Source: Rhodospirillum sp047263945 (GTDB lineage: Bacteria; Pseudomonadota; Alphaproteobacteria; Rhodospirillales; Rhodospirillaceae). From it: 64,000 bases of DNA. Below are positions 51,229 to 59,947 of this stretch, in pieces. The stretch is taken from NCBI RefSeq assembly GCF_047263945.1, contig NZ_JBLAVB010000003.1, positions 372,001-436,000 of the forward strand. Reading direction: 5' to 3'. The notes below the pieces were generated by a model. The model did no database searches and had not been told where the DNA came from. It worked only from the letters and a program-made list of their open reading frames with translations. Position 1 is the stretch's first letter. Each line of letters opens with the position of its first letter. A program made the position numbers and the translations under genes.

Positions 51229-52134
51229 TCAGTCGGTTCCTGGCTCGGCTTTGTCCAAGTCCGGGTCAGGGTCTCGAAGGCACTCTAAGTCGAGGGTCGC
51301 CTCCGGTTCCAGTGGCGTAACCATCGATCGGTAGGCGTGCCAAGTGGCATGGCCGATGAGTGGCATGGTCACGAGAAGGCCCAGATAGACCGTGGCGAGT
51401 CCACTTCCAATGAACAGGACAATCAGTGCCGCCCAGCCTATCAGGGGCTTCCGGTTCAGGCTGACAGCCCGCAAGGATACCGAAGCGGCGGTGAAAATAT
51501 CCTCCTTCCTGTCCAGCATCAGTGGAAGGGAGACCACCCCGAAAACAAAGGCCAGAACGGCGAATCCGGCGCCCACGGCGGAGCCCAGGGCCAGGAACAT
51601 GGCGCCGTCGAGGGTGGTCAGGGCATGGGTGACCATGTTGTGCCATGATATGCTGGTGTAGGGGAAGGTGATGGCGAAGATCAGTACGGCGATGCGAACC
51701 CAGATCATCATGAAGATCATCAGGACAAGCCCGGCCGTCAGGATGTGAAATCCGTTGTGGCGGAAGGCCACCAAGGCCGAGGACAGAGAGGGGGGCTTCC
51801 CCCGCTCCAGGTCGCGGCTGATGTCGCACAGGCCAATCCCCAAAATGGGACCCACCAGTAAAAAGCCCCCGATCATGGGCGAAATCAAGTAGGCCATGTC
51901 CATTTGGACCAAGCCGATGGTCAGGACGTAACCCGAAACCACGAAAATCAAGCCGTAGGATAGACTGGCGATGCCCCCATGGCGGTAGTCCGCCCATCCG
52001 GCCGCCAGCCAGCCGAAGACATCGGCCATGACGATCCGATTGACTTGAAAGCGAGGCGGGGGGCGGCTGGGCTCTGCCGGTGACGAAGTGGGGGACGAAG
52101 TGGGTGAGGGCGAAGGGACATCTTCCATTTCCAT
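51229..52134 (-). CDS. DUF2189 family membrane protein
   Basis: This 301-residue integral membrane protein is paralogous to the one at 16421-17200. A proline/serine-rich N-terminal ~28 residues precedes the domain. Hydrophobic segments, VVSLPLMLDRKEDIFTAASV and the ending VTMPLIGHATWHAYRSMV identify DUF2189. The C-terminal ~30 residues are acidic. GGGAGAAG lies upstream of ATG 52134. It converges with the hydrolase gene. The function is unknown. Confidence 0.85.
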   Translation of the reverse strand: MEMEDVPSPSPTSSPTSSPAEPSRPPPRFQVNRIVMADVFGWLAAGWADYRHGGIASLSYGLIFVVSGYVLTIGLVQMDMAYLISPMIGGFLLVGPILGIGLCDISRDLERGKPPSLSSALVAFRHNGFHILTAGLVLMIFMMIWVRIAVLIFAITFPYTSISWHNMVTHALTTLDGAMFLALGSAVGAGFAVLAFVFGVVSLPLMLDRKEDIFTAASVSLRAVSLNRKPLIGWAALIVLFIGSGLATVYLGLLVTMPLIGHATWHAYRSMVTPLEPEATLDLECLRDPDPDLDKAEPGTD

Positions 52135-52250
52135 AACGGCTTCTCCCGATCGGCGGTCTTGGGGCCCGTGTTGTGGGTGGCAAGGGGTCTGTCGCTCGGT
52201 ACCCCCCCCTTCCTGGTATGTGGGCCTTCACAGAGCGGTCTTGTAGGGGA

Positions 52251-53057
52251 TTACCCTCCCGGTCCATTCAATCGACATCCTGCAGCCAGCAGAAGAAAGC
52301 GGGGGGTGCGCCACCGCGTCAGGTCATCTCGGGCCGTTCCGTCTTCGGGGGACAGGTCTCCGGGGGCGGGCCGGGTCCAGATGCGCCGCTCAAGCCCCCG
52401 CCCGGCCAGCGTTTCCCGTTCTGCCCGGGTGGCGTTTTCGACTCCTTTGGGGCTGGGGTGGCCATTGGATCGGATAGCGCCCTTGCCATTGGGGCCATGG
52501 CTGATCAGGGCAAAGGCCGCACCCGCAGAAGGAAGGCCGGTTGAACGCTCTTCCCCTGGAATGATGGGGAGGTTGCCAACGACCCGGGTCAGGGCCTCGG
52601 CCGCTGGGGCGCAATCCATGGGGGCGTATCCGGGGACATAGGCGGTTCCGCCCATGTCCAAGGAGGCGACCGAAGGGGAAATCGCGTAGGAGAGACGGTT
52701 GTCCCACCCATCGAGTCCATCTGCTTTGGCTAAGCCAAGGTTGCGCCAAGGGAGGAGACCCACCCGATCGCACCAGTCCCGGTCGGCTCGACCGTCCGGG
52801 GCGTCGCGGGAGTCGGGGCAGGGGAGGGCGCCGTCGGTCAAGGTCGCCCGGGTCAGGGCCGCTTCCACTCGGTCAAAGGCAAGAATGGTGGCTCGGTGGG
52901 CGTTGGCGGCACGCAGGCCCGTGGCCGCAGCCAAGCCCGCCCCCCCCAACAGACCAAGAACAGCCAAGGCCAAGGCCATTTCTGGTAAGCTGGTACCGGC
53001 GCGGGCGATCCTCCGAAAGGACTTGAAGGTGATGGGATGGGGCATGGGGGCAAGCAT
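52251..53057 (-). CDS. Orphan prepilin-like protein
   Basis: This 268-residue protein carries a type IV prepilin leader: a basic head (FKSFRRIARAG) and the N-methylation region TSLPEMALALAVLGLLGGAG with glutamate at +5 after the glycine. The rest is a long soluble domain with two cysteine pairs (CPDSRD...DWCDR, later MDCAP and AAGCRL) and no known family. It resembles minor pseudopilins. No pilin or secretion genes are near. ATG 53057 or 53045 could be the start; neither has a strong site. Confidence 0.68.
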   Translation of the reverse strand: MLAPMPHPITFKSFRRIARAGTSLPEMALALAVLGLLGGAGLAAATGLRAANAHRATILAFDRVEAALTRATLTDGALPCPDSRDAPDGRADRDWCDRVGLLPWRNLGLAKADGLDGWDNRLSYAISPSVASLDMGGTAYVPGYAPMDCAPAAEALTRVVGNLPIIPGEERSTGLPSAGAAFALISHGPNGKGAIRSNGHPSPKGVENATRAERETLAGRGLERRIWTRPAPGDLSPEDGTARDDLTRWRTPRFLLLAAGCRLNGPGG

Positions 53058-53181
53058 GGCATGACCCGCCCAGTCGTGCTAGACCGGGGTGAACTAGCCC
53101 CCCCCGTCCGTGGGGGGACGTGGCACCGTCCCGATCTGGCAGGACTGGGCGGGCCGATTTGATTCGGAGGATACCGTTCCC

Positions 53182-54195
53182 ATGTCCCTTTCTCTCTCAT
53201 TCGCCGATATCATCGCCCCCATGGATCCCAAGGAATTCTTCGGCGAATATTTCGGTAAGAAGCCCTGTCATATTCCCGGCGACCCGGCCAAGTTCGAGGC
53301 GGTCATGTCCTGGTCGAACCTGGGTGATCTGGTGAACATGTCTGGCATTTGGTCGAGCGAGAACATGCGGATTATCCGCGATAAGGATCCCCTGCCCAAC
53401 GAGGCTTATTGCACCCAAGACAAGGATCGCCGCAATCATCCCTCGTTGACGCCCCACCCCTCCACGGTGAAAGCTTTGCTGGAAGATGGATGCTCGATGG
53501 CGCTGAACCGCGTCGACACCCTTACCCCCGGGCTGCGTGCCCTGTCGAATGCCTTGGAAAGCCAGCTCTTTGGTCGGGCTCAGATCAACCTGTATTACTC
53601 CCGCAAGGGTGTGCAGGCCTTCGCCCCCCATGACGATACCCACGACGTGCATGCCATCCATTGCGCAGGGGAGAAGGATTGGATTGTCTACGACTTTCGG
53701 TCCGACAACCCGATCAATCATCCGAATTTCAAGGGCTCAAGGCAGGAGCGGGATCGGCTGAAGGGAAAGCCCCTGATGGAGCTGACCATGAAGCCGGGAG
53801 ACTATCTCTATCTTCCCCGTGGTCAGTACCACGAGGCCCTGTCGACGTCGGATCAATGCATGCATTTGGCCTGTGGGGTCACCCATGTCATTGGCTTGGA
53901 TCTGTTGACTTTGGCCTGGGAACAGGCGATGGCCCATCCCTTGTTCCGGGCGAATGTCCCCCCGAACGTGGGTCCCAGGTCGGCGGCTGACCAGCGGGCT
54001 TATCTGGTGGAGCTGGCCAAGTTGATCGCCAATACAATGGCGAGCCCAGACTTCCAGGGTCTGGTGACCGAGTTCCAAGCGAATTTCCGTAATGTCCGGG
54101 GGTCGGTGTCCTTCCCCGTCGATGTGGGAAGCGGTCAAGCCCCAGGTCAGGTCGAGGCCTCTTCGGTGAAGTCCCTGAAAACCGAAAAGGTGTGA
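53182..54195 (+). CDS. Cupin_4 / JmjC-type Fe(II) oxygenase-like protein
   Basis: This 337-residue protein has the ribosomal-oxygenase/cupin_4 pattern. AQINLYYSRKGVQAFAPHDD leads to THDVHAIH, giving the H-x-D iron ligands, then the distal histidine in YLPRGQYHEALS, and GEKDWIVYDF between them. Homologues such as RoxA hydroxylate ribosomal protein side chains using 2-oxoglutarate; the substrate here is unknown. The ATG at 53182 has GGAGG ten bases upstream. The family B repeat follows 21 bases after the stop. Confidence 0.8.
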   Translation: MSLSLSFADIIAPMDPKEFFGEYFGKKPCHIPGDPAKFEAVMSWSNLGDLVNMSGIWSSENMRIIRDKDPLPNEAYCTQDKDRRNHPSLTPHPSTVKALLEDGCSMALNRVDTLTPGLRALSNALESQLFGRAQINLYYSRKGVQAFAPHDDTHDVHAIHCAGEKDWIVYDFRSDNPINHPNFKGSRQERDRLKGKPLMELTMKPGDYLYLPRGQYHEALSTSDQCMHLACGVTHVIGLDLLTLAWEQAMAHPLFRANVPPNVGPRSAADQRAYLVELAKLIANTMASPDFQGLVTEFQANFRNVRGSVSFPVDVGSGQAPGQVEASSVKSLKTEKV

Positions 54196-54216
54196 GCACC
54201 TTGGGGCGCTGTCGTC

Positions 54217-54383
54217 TTTAGAGTGCCTTCGCGGCCAAGTTGGGCCGCGAAGCATGGTAAACGACAGGCGGGGGGCCGAAAGGCTCCAGACCCTGGGCTC
54301 TTACTCTTAAAAGAGAAATGGGGGTTTGGGGGCATTTGCCCCCAAATGGGTTTGGGCAATCGCCCAAAAAAATGAAACACTAT
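54217..54383 (+). repeat. Dispersed structured repeat, family B, copy 2 (longest)
   Basis: Modules in order: TTTAGAGTGCCTTCGCGGCC with a GGCCGCGAAG arm, a GGGCCGAAAGGCTCC hairpin, CAGACCCTGGGC, a short CTTACTCTTAAAAGAG hairpin absent from copy 1, TTTGGGGGCATTTGCCCCCAAA, and TTGGGC-AATC-GCCCAA followed by A residues. It lies between the convergent cupin_4 and aminopeptidase genes and can act as their terminator. Confidence 0.82.
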
Positions 54384-54397
54384 CCTGTACTGTTAGC

Positions 54398-56395
54398 TCA
54401 CAGAGGTTCACAAGCCTTTTTCAGCCAGTCCAGGTCTGCCCCCTCCAGATGGGGGGAGAGCAGGGCGAGGACAAAGGCGTGATAGCTGTCCAGCCAAGCC
54501 CTTTGTTTCGGCCCGAGCGCCTCTGCGGCAATGAGGGACCGGGGGAAGGGGGCCGCTGTGATCGTTTCGAACTCCAGGAAGGTTTCTCCGGTCAGGCCAC
54601 CCTCTGCTTCCCGCACCACGACCGCATTTTCGTGGCGGCACCCAAATTGGTTTGCCAGATAGGCACCGGGTTCGTTCGAAAGCACATTGCCCACCAGCAA
54701 GGCCTTCCGGCCCTCCCTGGAGATGCGAATGGCCCCTTCGTGCACGGACAGAAAGCTGCCGATGCCGTGGCCGGTGCCGTGGTCATAGTCGATGCCCATG
54801 GCCCAGAGGTTGGCCCGGGCAATGCCGTCCAACTGGGTCCCTGATGTCCCTTGCGGAAATCGGGTGGAGGCCAGTGTCGCATGACAGGATAAAACGCCCG
54901 TGATGACGGAGCGTTCGAAGTCTCCGGGGATGCCCCTGCAGAACGTTCTGGTGATATCAGTGGTCCCGGAGAGGTATTGCCCACCACTGTCCAGAACGAT
55001 GATATCGCCGGGCTCGATGACCCGATTCGTTTCCGGTGTCGGATGATAGTGGATGACTGCGCCGTTTGCAGCCGATCCCACAATGGGGGGGAAGCTGGGG
55101 CCGCGAAAGGTTGGATCCTCGGCCCGGAACGCCGTCACCTTCTCGGCGATCATCATTTCCGTCAGGGGCTGGTCCTGGGGGTATTCGTCGAACCAGCGCA
55201 TGAACCGGACCATGGCGACTCCATCCCGGGTCATGGCGTCCCGGAACCCCACCAGTTCCTCGGTGGTCTTGGTGAGGCGGGCCACTTCCGTCGGATCCTC
55301 CTGCTGCATGACCCTCGCACCGGTGGAGAGAAGGCGAGTTTCGATCCATTTTGGGGTTCGGGCCAAATCGAGGGCTACGGTCGCTCCACCATTGCCAATC
55401 TCGCCGAGTATTCCGTCGAAAGCCTCCATGTCATGGAGGGAGGTCCTATTCCCGAGGTGACGGATCGTTTCTGGTGTCAGTTTGCCCTGTTCGATGAACA
55501 GATCGGCATGTCCGTCGTCGTGGATGATCGCGTGGGATTCGACAACCGGTGTGAACGCGGTATCGCCACCCCGGATGTTGAAGACCCAGGCAATGGATTC
55601 AAGCTGTGACAGAACCAGGCGATTGGCGCCCAACCTGGTTAATTCGGCGGCGATGGCGGTCCGTTTGGCCTCGCTGGATTGGCCCGTGCGCTCGACGGGA
55701 TGGGGCACGACGGCGGCAAAGGGTTTCGGTGGGCGGTCGGTCCAAATTCGGTCGATGGGATTGCTGTCCAGCGGGACCAAGGTCAGGGTCGTGCCGGCCA
55801 GGGCCTTCTCCATGGAGAAGGCGTCCTGAGAACTGTAGAGTCTCGTGTGAAAGCCGATCCGTGTCCCTTGGGGCAGGGTCTGGCCGAGGAATTCCCACAT
55901 GGGGGGGCGCTGGAAATGGCGGGACTCGAAATGCGCGGGATCGAGTTCCTGGGCCGCCTGAAGGACATAGCGACCGTCGACGAAGAGCCACGCGGCATCG
56001 CGCCCGATCACGGCCGTTCCGGCTGAGCCTGTGAAACCGGTGATCCATTCCAACCGTTTGGCGTATTCCGGTAGATCCTGGGTGCGGTATTCGTTGGCCT
56101 GGGGAACGAGAAGGGCGTCTATCTCCAATGCATCGAATCCTGCCCGCAGGGCGGTCAGTCGTTTCGAATCGTAGGGGACCATGGGTCGGGGGTGTTGGGA
56201 CAGGGCCGACAGCAAATCCTCGCGCAGGGCGCTGGGAAGGCCTGGAAAGACCAAATCCACCCATGCGGGACGCCATTGAGCCCCCTCGACCACGGCGATT
56301 CGCTCCAGCGCAGCGGCAATGTCATTCGCTCCGTCTGCCGTCGCATAGGGCGTGAGCCGATCGATGAGGGTGCTGTCGAACATCATGGGTGGCAT
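54398..56395 (-). CDS. pepP: Xaa-Pro aminopeptidase (aminopeptidase P, M24B)
   Basis: This 665-residue dimetal peptidase removes N-terminal residues before proline. The C-terminal pita-bread domain has metal ligands D (IIVLDSGG), D (TTDITRTF), H (HGTGHGIGSFL), E (LSNEPGAY) and E (CRHENAV). It is preceded by two creatinase-like N-terminal domains (starting near LTALRAGFDALEIDALLVPQ). The first ~80 residues are extra compared with eukaryote-like aminopeptidase P1 and were not recognised. Start candidates are ATG 56395 and 56386; GGAAGG sits too close to the first, so the second is possible. Confidence 0.9.
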   Translation of the reverse strand: MPPMMFDSTLIDRLTPYATADGANDIAAALERIAVVEGAQWRPAWVDLVFPGLPSALREDLLSALSQHPRPMVPYDSKRLTALRAGFDALEIDALLVPQANEYRTQDLPEYAKRLEWITGFTGSAGTAVIGRDAAWLFVDGRYVLQAAQELDPAHFESRHFQRPPMWEFLGQTLPQGTRIGFHTRLYSSQDAFSMEKALAGTTLTLVPLDSNPIDRIWTDRPPKPFAAVVPHPVERTGQSSEAKRTAIAAELTRLGANRLVLSQLESIAWVFNIRGGDTAFTPVVESHAIIHDDGHADLFIEQGKLTPETIRHLGNRTSLHDMEAFDGILGEIGNGGATVALDLARTPKWIETRLLSTGARVMQQEDPTEVARLTKTTEELVGFRDAMTRDGVAMVRFMRWFDEYPQDQPLTEMMIAEKVTAFRAEDPTFRGPSFPPIVGSAANGAVIHYHPTPETNRVIEPGDIIVLDSGGQYLSGTTDITRTFCRGIPGDFERSVITGVLSCHATLASTRFPQGTSGTQLDGIARANLWAMGIDYDHGTGHGIGSFLSVHEGAIRISREGRKALLVGNVLSNEPGAYLANQFGCRHENAVVVREAEGGLTGETFLEFETITAAPFPRSLIAAEALGPKQRAWLDSYHAFVLALLSPHLEGADLDWLKKACEPL

Positions 56396-56611
56396 ACCTT
56401 CCCTATGGCGTGTGCGGGCCCTTTGGCGAATGGGGGCCCCCTATGCGGAATGGGGCCAGATCATTGGAGTCGCGTTTGGACAACCAGAAGGGGGTTGCCA
56501 CGACAGGGCGAAGATAAGGGCCGAGGGCTGATGTTCCAAGGGGGAGGGCTGCAGATCCATGGATCTCTGGCAATACGGAACCACCAATCGGGAGGATGGG
56601 TAGCCGCCTGC

Positions 56612-56679
56612 CTTGGGTTTGCACCGGTCTTGGGTTTGCACCGGTCTTGCCTATGCACCGGCCTTTCCTATGCCCTGGT
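56612..56679. repeat. Four-unit 17-bp tandem repeat
   Basis: CTTGGGTTTGCACCGGT occurs twice exactly (56612-56628, 56629-56645), then as CTTGCCTATGCACCGGC and CTTTCCTATGCCCTGGT. It lies between the divergent aminopeptidase promoter and tRNA-Thr. The rest of the 56396-56721 gap has no gene. Confidence 0.85.
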
Positions 56680-56721
56680 GAGGGAGTCGGGAGGGGCCAA
56701 GGTCCTGCTGGGTCGGGAAAG

Positions 56722-56797
<76 letters not shown>

Positions 56798-56856
56798 CTG
56801 CTCACCAAGCTGTTGCTAGTGCATAATGCCTTCCGTGCCGCACTGCAAGCCCCCGA

Positions 56857-57732
56857 TTAGGATCCGGCAATGTTTCGTCCGGCAAGCTCGTAAAACGCCA
56901 CTGCGGCCGCATTAGACACATTCAGGCTTTCAATCGCACCGCTCATGGGGAGTTTGACCAGCATGTCGCAATGGTCCCGCACGAGCCGCCGCAGCCCTGC
57001 TCCCTCGCTGCCCAGCACCACCACACGGCGGTCCGGCAGGCCGCTGTCCTTCAGGCACAGGTCTGCACGGGCATCGAGCCCCGCGCTCCAAAACCCGTGT
57101 TCCTTGAGGCTGTCGAGCGCCTGGGACAGATTCGCGACCCGGACCAGGGGGATGCGCTCCAAGGCGCCGCTCGCCGATTTTGCAAGGGTCCCCGTTTCCT
57201 CCGGGGAATGGCGATCCTGGACAATCACCGCACGGAGACCAAAAGCCGTCGCTGACCTCAGGATGGCCCCCACGTTGTGGGGATCGGATACCTGGTCGAG
57301 CAGAGCAATCACACCAGGGCCGGGCGGCCGGGCCACTTCGTCCAAATCCGGCTGAAACAGTGGGCGCGTCTTCAGGGCAAGACCCTGGTGCACGGCATCG
57401 GGAGGGAGGAGGTCCTCAAGGGTCTTGCGATCGACGATCTCCACTTGTAGGCGGCTCTGCTCCAGCTCGTCCGCCGCGCCGGGAAGGGCCAGAAGGCGCA
57501 GCACCTCTCGATCCGGATTGGCAAGTGCGGCTTCAACCGGATGACGTCCATGGAACCACAGGCCCCCTCCCCCTCCGCCCCGAATCGTCGAGCCGTCCTT
57601 GCGGTTCCCTTTTTTCCCCCGATCCCGATTGTGGTTCGGCTGATCTCCCCTGCCTGAGGCAGCAGCGACCCCGGCTGAGCGGGGGGGCTCCTTCTGGAGG
57701 CCACGGTTTTGGCGGCTGGGGGGGCGTGACAT
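56857..57732 (-). CDS. rlmB: 23S rRNA (guanosine-2'-O-)-methyltransferase RlmB-like (TrmH/SpoU)
   Basis: This 291-residue SPOUT methyltransferase begins with a basic glycine/arginine-rich tail of about 55 residues. The substrate-binding domain follows (GLWFHGRHPVEAALANPDR), then the knotted catalytic domain: LLDQVSDPHNVGAILRSATA, VLGSEGAGLRRLVRD and LPMSGAIESLNVSNAAAVAF. These three SpoU motifs hold the SAM site. It modifies the 23S rRNA (G2251 in E. coli) or a tRNA. The ATG at 57732 has GAGG five bases upstream. Confidence 0.9.
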   Translation of the reverse strand: MSRPPSRQNRGLQKEPPRSAGVAAASGRGDQPNHNRDRGKKGNRKDGSTIRGGGGGGLWFHGRHPVEAALANPDREVLRLLALPGAADELEQSRLQVEIVDRKTLEDLLPPDAVHQGLALKTRPLFQPDLDEVARPPGPGVIALLDQVSDPHNVGAILRSATAFGLRAVIVQDRHSPEETGTLAKSASGALERIPLVRVANLSQALDSLKEHGFWSAGLDARADLCLKDSGLPDRRVVVLGSEGAGLRRLVRDHCDMLVKLPMSGAIESLNVSNAAAVAFYELAGRNIAGS

Positions 57733-57822
57733 GGGGGCCTCTTGATTCACGGAAAAGGGGCTGCATTGCGAAGCCGCAATCTGCCCTTTTTGAAGAATGC
57801 TGTCACGATATGCTTTTTCTCA

Positions 57823-57850
57823 TTGACACATGGGGGTGTTTTTCAATATT
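57823..57850 (+). promoter_or_regulatory. Putative sigma-70 promoter of the tRNA-Tyr/tRNA-Gly/tuf unit
   Basis: A consensus TTGACA (57823-57828) with a 16-base spacer leads to AATATT, about 37 bases before tRNA-Tyr. The -10 box is only a partial match. Confidence 0.5.
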
Positions 57851-57886
57851 TCCTTGCTCCCGCCGCTGGAGGCCGAACGGTCTTTT

Positions 57887-57972
57887 GGAGGGGTGGTCGA
57901 GTGGTTAAAGGCACCGGACTGTAAATCCGGCGGGGTAACCCTACGCTGGTTCGAATCCAGCCCCCTCCACCA
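57887..57972 (+). tRNA. tRNA-Tyr (GUA)
   Basis: 86 bases with a long variable arm. Acceptor GGAGGGG pairs with CCCCTCC, CCA is encoded, and the anticodon loop CTGTAAA contains GTA. First gene of the tRNA/tuf unit. Confidence 0.97.
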
Positions 57973-57999
57973 AAAACCTCGACCTCCAGTGGCGCGTCC

Positions 58000-58073
58000 G
58001 CGGGTGTAGCTCAATGGTAGAGCAGCAGCCTTCCAAGCTGAATACGGGGGTTCGATTCCCCTCACCCGCTCCA
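58000..58073 (+). tRNA. tRNA-Gly (UCC)
   Basis: 74 bases. Acceptor GCGGGTG pairs with CACCCGC, CCA is encoded, the anticodon loop CTTCCAA contains TCC, and the T arm is GGGGTTCGATTCCCC. It is 27 bases after tRNA-Tyr. Confidence 0.97.
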
Positions 58074-58156
58074 TTCCGTTCCAGGCACCACCTGTTTCGT
58101 CATCGCCCCATCGGCTCGGTCGGGCATCCGCAACCATAGAAGGTACGGGATCGAAG

Positions 58157-59347
58157 ATGTCTAAGGAAAAGTTTGCTCGTAACAAGCCGCACTGCAACGT
58201 TGGCACCATTGGTCACGTTGACCATGGCAAGACCTCGCTGACTGCGGCGATCACCAAGGTCCTGGCCGAAACCGGTGGCGCCACCTTCTCTGCTTACGAC
58301 CAGATTGACAAGGCTCCCGAGGAGCGGGCGCGCGGTATCACCATCTCGACGGCTCACGTTGAGTATGAGACCGAGAACCGCCACTACGCCCACGTGGATT
58401 GCCCGGGTCACGCCGACTATGTGAAGAACATGATCACCGGCGCGGCGCAGATGGATGGTGCCATCCTGGTGGTGTCTGCCGCCGACGGCCCGATGCCCCA
58501 GACCCGTGAGCACATCCTGCTCGCCCGTCAGGTTGGTGTGCCGGCCCTGGTGGTGTTCCTGAACAAATGCGATCAGGTCGACGACGAAGAACTGCTGGAG
58601 TTGGTTGAGCTGGAAGTTCGCGAGCTTCTGTCCTCCTATGATTTCCCGGGCGACGATATTCCCATCATCAAGGGCTCTGCCCTGGCGGCCCTGGAAGACA
58701 GCGATCAGGCCCTGGGCCATGACGCGATCCTGGAGCTGATGAAGGCGGTGGACGCTTACATTCCGCAGCCCGAGCGTCCGAAAGACCTTCCGTTCCTGAT
58801 GCCGATCGAAGATGTGTTCTCGATTTCTGGCCGTGGCACCGTGGTGACCGGTCGCGTGGAGCGCGGAATCGTCAAGGTTGGCGAGGAAATCGAGATTGTC
58901 GGTCTGAAGGACACCGTGAAGACGACCTGCACGGGCGTCGAGATGTTCCGCAAGTTGCTGGATCAGGGCGAGGCGGGCGACAACATCGGTGCGCTGCTGC
59001 GTGGTACGAAGCGGGACGACGTGGAGCGCGGTCAGGTTCTGGCCAAGCCCGGCTCGATCACGCCGCACACCAAGTTCAAGTGCGAGTGCTACATTCTGAC
59101 CAAGGAAGAGGGTGGCCGTCACACGCCGTTCTTCTCGAACTACCGTCCTCAGTTCTACTTCCGGACCACGGATGTGACCGGGACGATCGAACTGCCTGAG
59201 GGCACGGAAATGGTGATGCCGGGCGATAACATCGCCATGACGGTGAACCTGATTGCTCCGATTGCCATGGATGAAGGTCTGCGTTTCGCTATCCGCGAGG
59301 GGGGCCGGACCGTTGGCGCGGGCGTCGTCGCCACCGTCATCGAGTAA
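58157..59347 (+). CDS. tuf: Elongation factor Tu
   Basis: This 396-residue translational GTPase delivers aminoacyl-tRNA to the ribosome. G motifs are GHVDHGKT (P loop), RGITISTAHVEYE (switch I), DCPGHADYVKNM (switch II) and NKCDQVDD; GSALAAL supplies the fifth. Domain 2 begins at about residue 208 and domain 3 at about 300, ending RTVGAGVVATVIE. Codon use is strongly biased. It lies 83 bp after tRNA-Gly, in the usual tRNA-tuf-tRNA-Trp-secE order, and is followed by a hairpin at 59358. Confidence 0.99.
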   Translation: MSKEKFARNKPHCNVGTIGHVDHGKTSLTAAITKVLAETGGATFSAYDQIDKAPEERARGITISTAHVEYETENRHYAHVDCPGHADYVKNMITGAAQMDGAILVVSAADGPMPQTREHILLARQVGVPALVVFLNKCDQVDDEELLELVELEVRELLSSYDFPGDDIPIIKGSALAALEDSDQALGHDAILELMKAVDAYIPQPERPKDLPFLMPIEDVFSISGRGTVVTGRVERGIVKVGEEIEIVGLKDTVKTTCTGVEMFRKLLDQGEAGDNIGALLRGTKRDDVERGQVLAKPGSITPHTKFKCECYILTKEEGGRHTPFFSNYRPQFYFRTTDVTGTIELPEGTEMVMPGDNIAMTVNLIAPIAMDEGLRFAIREGGRTVGAGVVATVIE

Positions 59348-59357
59348 ATTCGATGTC

Positions 59358-59388
59358 GGGAACCCGGTATTTGTACCGCCGGGTTCCC
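59358..59388 (+). terminator. Hairpin after tuf
   Basis: A 10-bp perfect stem GGGAACCCGG with CCGGGTTCCC and an 11-base loop starts 11 bases after the tuf stop. Only ATTATAAAA follows, so termination may be partial. Confidence 0.65.
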
Positions 59389-59540
59389 GGCATTATAAAA
59401 AAGACTTGATTCATATGCGTGGGACGGCTATACCGCCCCGCTCTCCCGACAGGTCGCTGGCGGGGGTTTTTTGTCGAGGATGCCCAGATTTCTCGATGCG
59501 GTGAGTCCGCCGTAAATACGGTGGGCCAATCCGGCCCTGG

Positions 59541-59616
59541 AGGGGTGTAGCTCAACTGGTAGAGCACCGGTCTCCAAAACCGGGGGTTGTAGGTTCGAGT
59601 CCTATCGCCCCTGCCA
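59541..59616 (+). tRNA. tRNA-Trp (CCA)
   Basis: 76 bases. Acceptor AGGGGTG pairs with CGCCCCT (one non-Watson-Crick position), CCA is encoded, the anticodon loop CTCCAAA contains CCA, and the T arm is AGGTTCGAGTCCT. It precedes secE as in most proteobacteria. Confidence 0.96.
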
Positions 59617-59745
59617 AGGCCGAAAGAATGCCGTGTCGTTGTGCTTCGAGTGGATCGAGGTGGGTTCGGAATTGCCGGACTCCGTGGTGTCCCAATCCAG
59701 GATCGGGAGAAATCTCCGGATCCGCCGATTTTGGAAGTTTCTAGG

Positions 59746-59943
59746 ATGCCCAGGACCAACCCAGGTCAATTCGTCCGCCAGGTCCGACAGGAAATTGGGA
59801 AGGTCAGTTGGCCCTCTCGCAAGGAAACCGGGATCTCAACCGTGATGGTCTTCATCATGGTCTTTCTTGCGTCCATGTTTTTTCTGCTTGTGGATTTTCT
59901 GATGGGCGAGGGCGTCAAACTCATTTTTGGTTTGGGAGGTTAA
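59746..59943 (+). CDS. secE: Preprotein translocase subunit SecE
   Basis: This 65-residue inner-membrane protein has an amphipathic segment (FVRQVRQEIGKVSWPSRKE) with the conserved WPSR motif, and a single C-terminal membrane helix (VMVFIMVFLASMFFLLVDF). It clamps SecY. This is the short single-helix form found outside the enterics. The ATG at 59746 gives the family-typical length. nusG starts five bases after its stop. Confidence 0.95.
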   Translation: MPRTNPGQFVRQVRQEIGKVSWPSRKETGISTVMVFIMVFLASMFFLLVDFLMGEGVKLIFGLGG

Positions 59944-59947
59944 TCAC

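Noticed and set aside
51258..51285. Similarity of CTCGAAGGCACTCTAA to the family B 5' module inside the DUF2189 gene
   Set aside because: Only about 16 bases agree and the stretch is coding, so chance cannot be excluded.
56612..56679. Reading the 17-bp repeats as replication iterons
   Set aside because: No replication initiator gene, DnaA boxes or AT-rich unwinding region nearby; the locus is chromosomal housekeeping.
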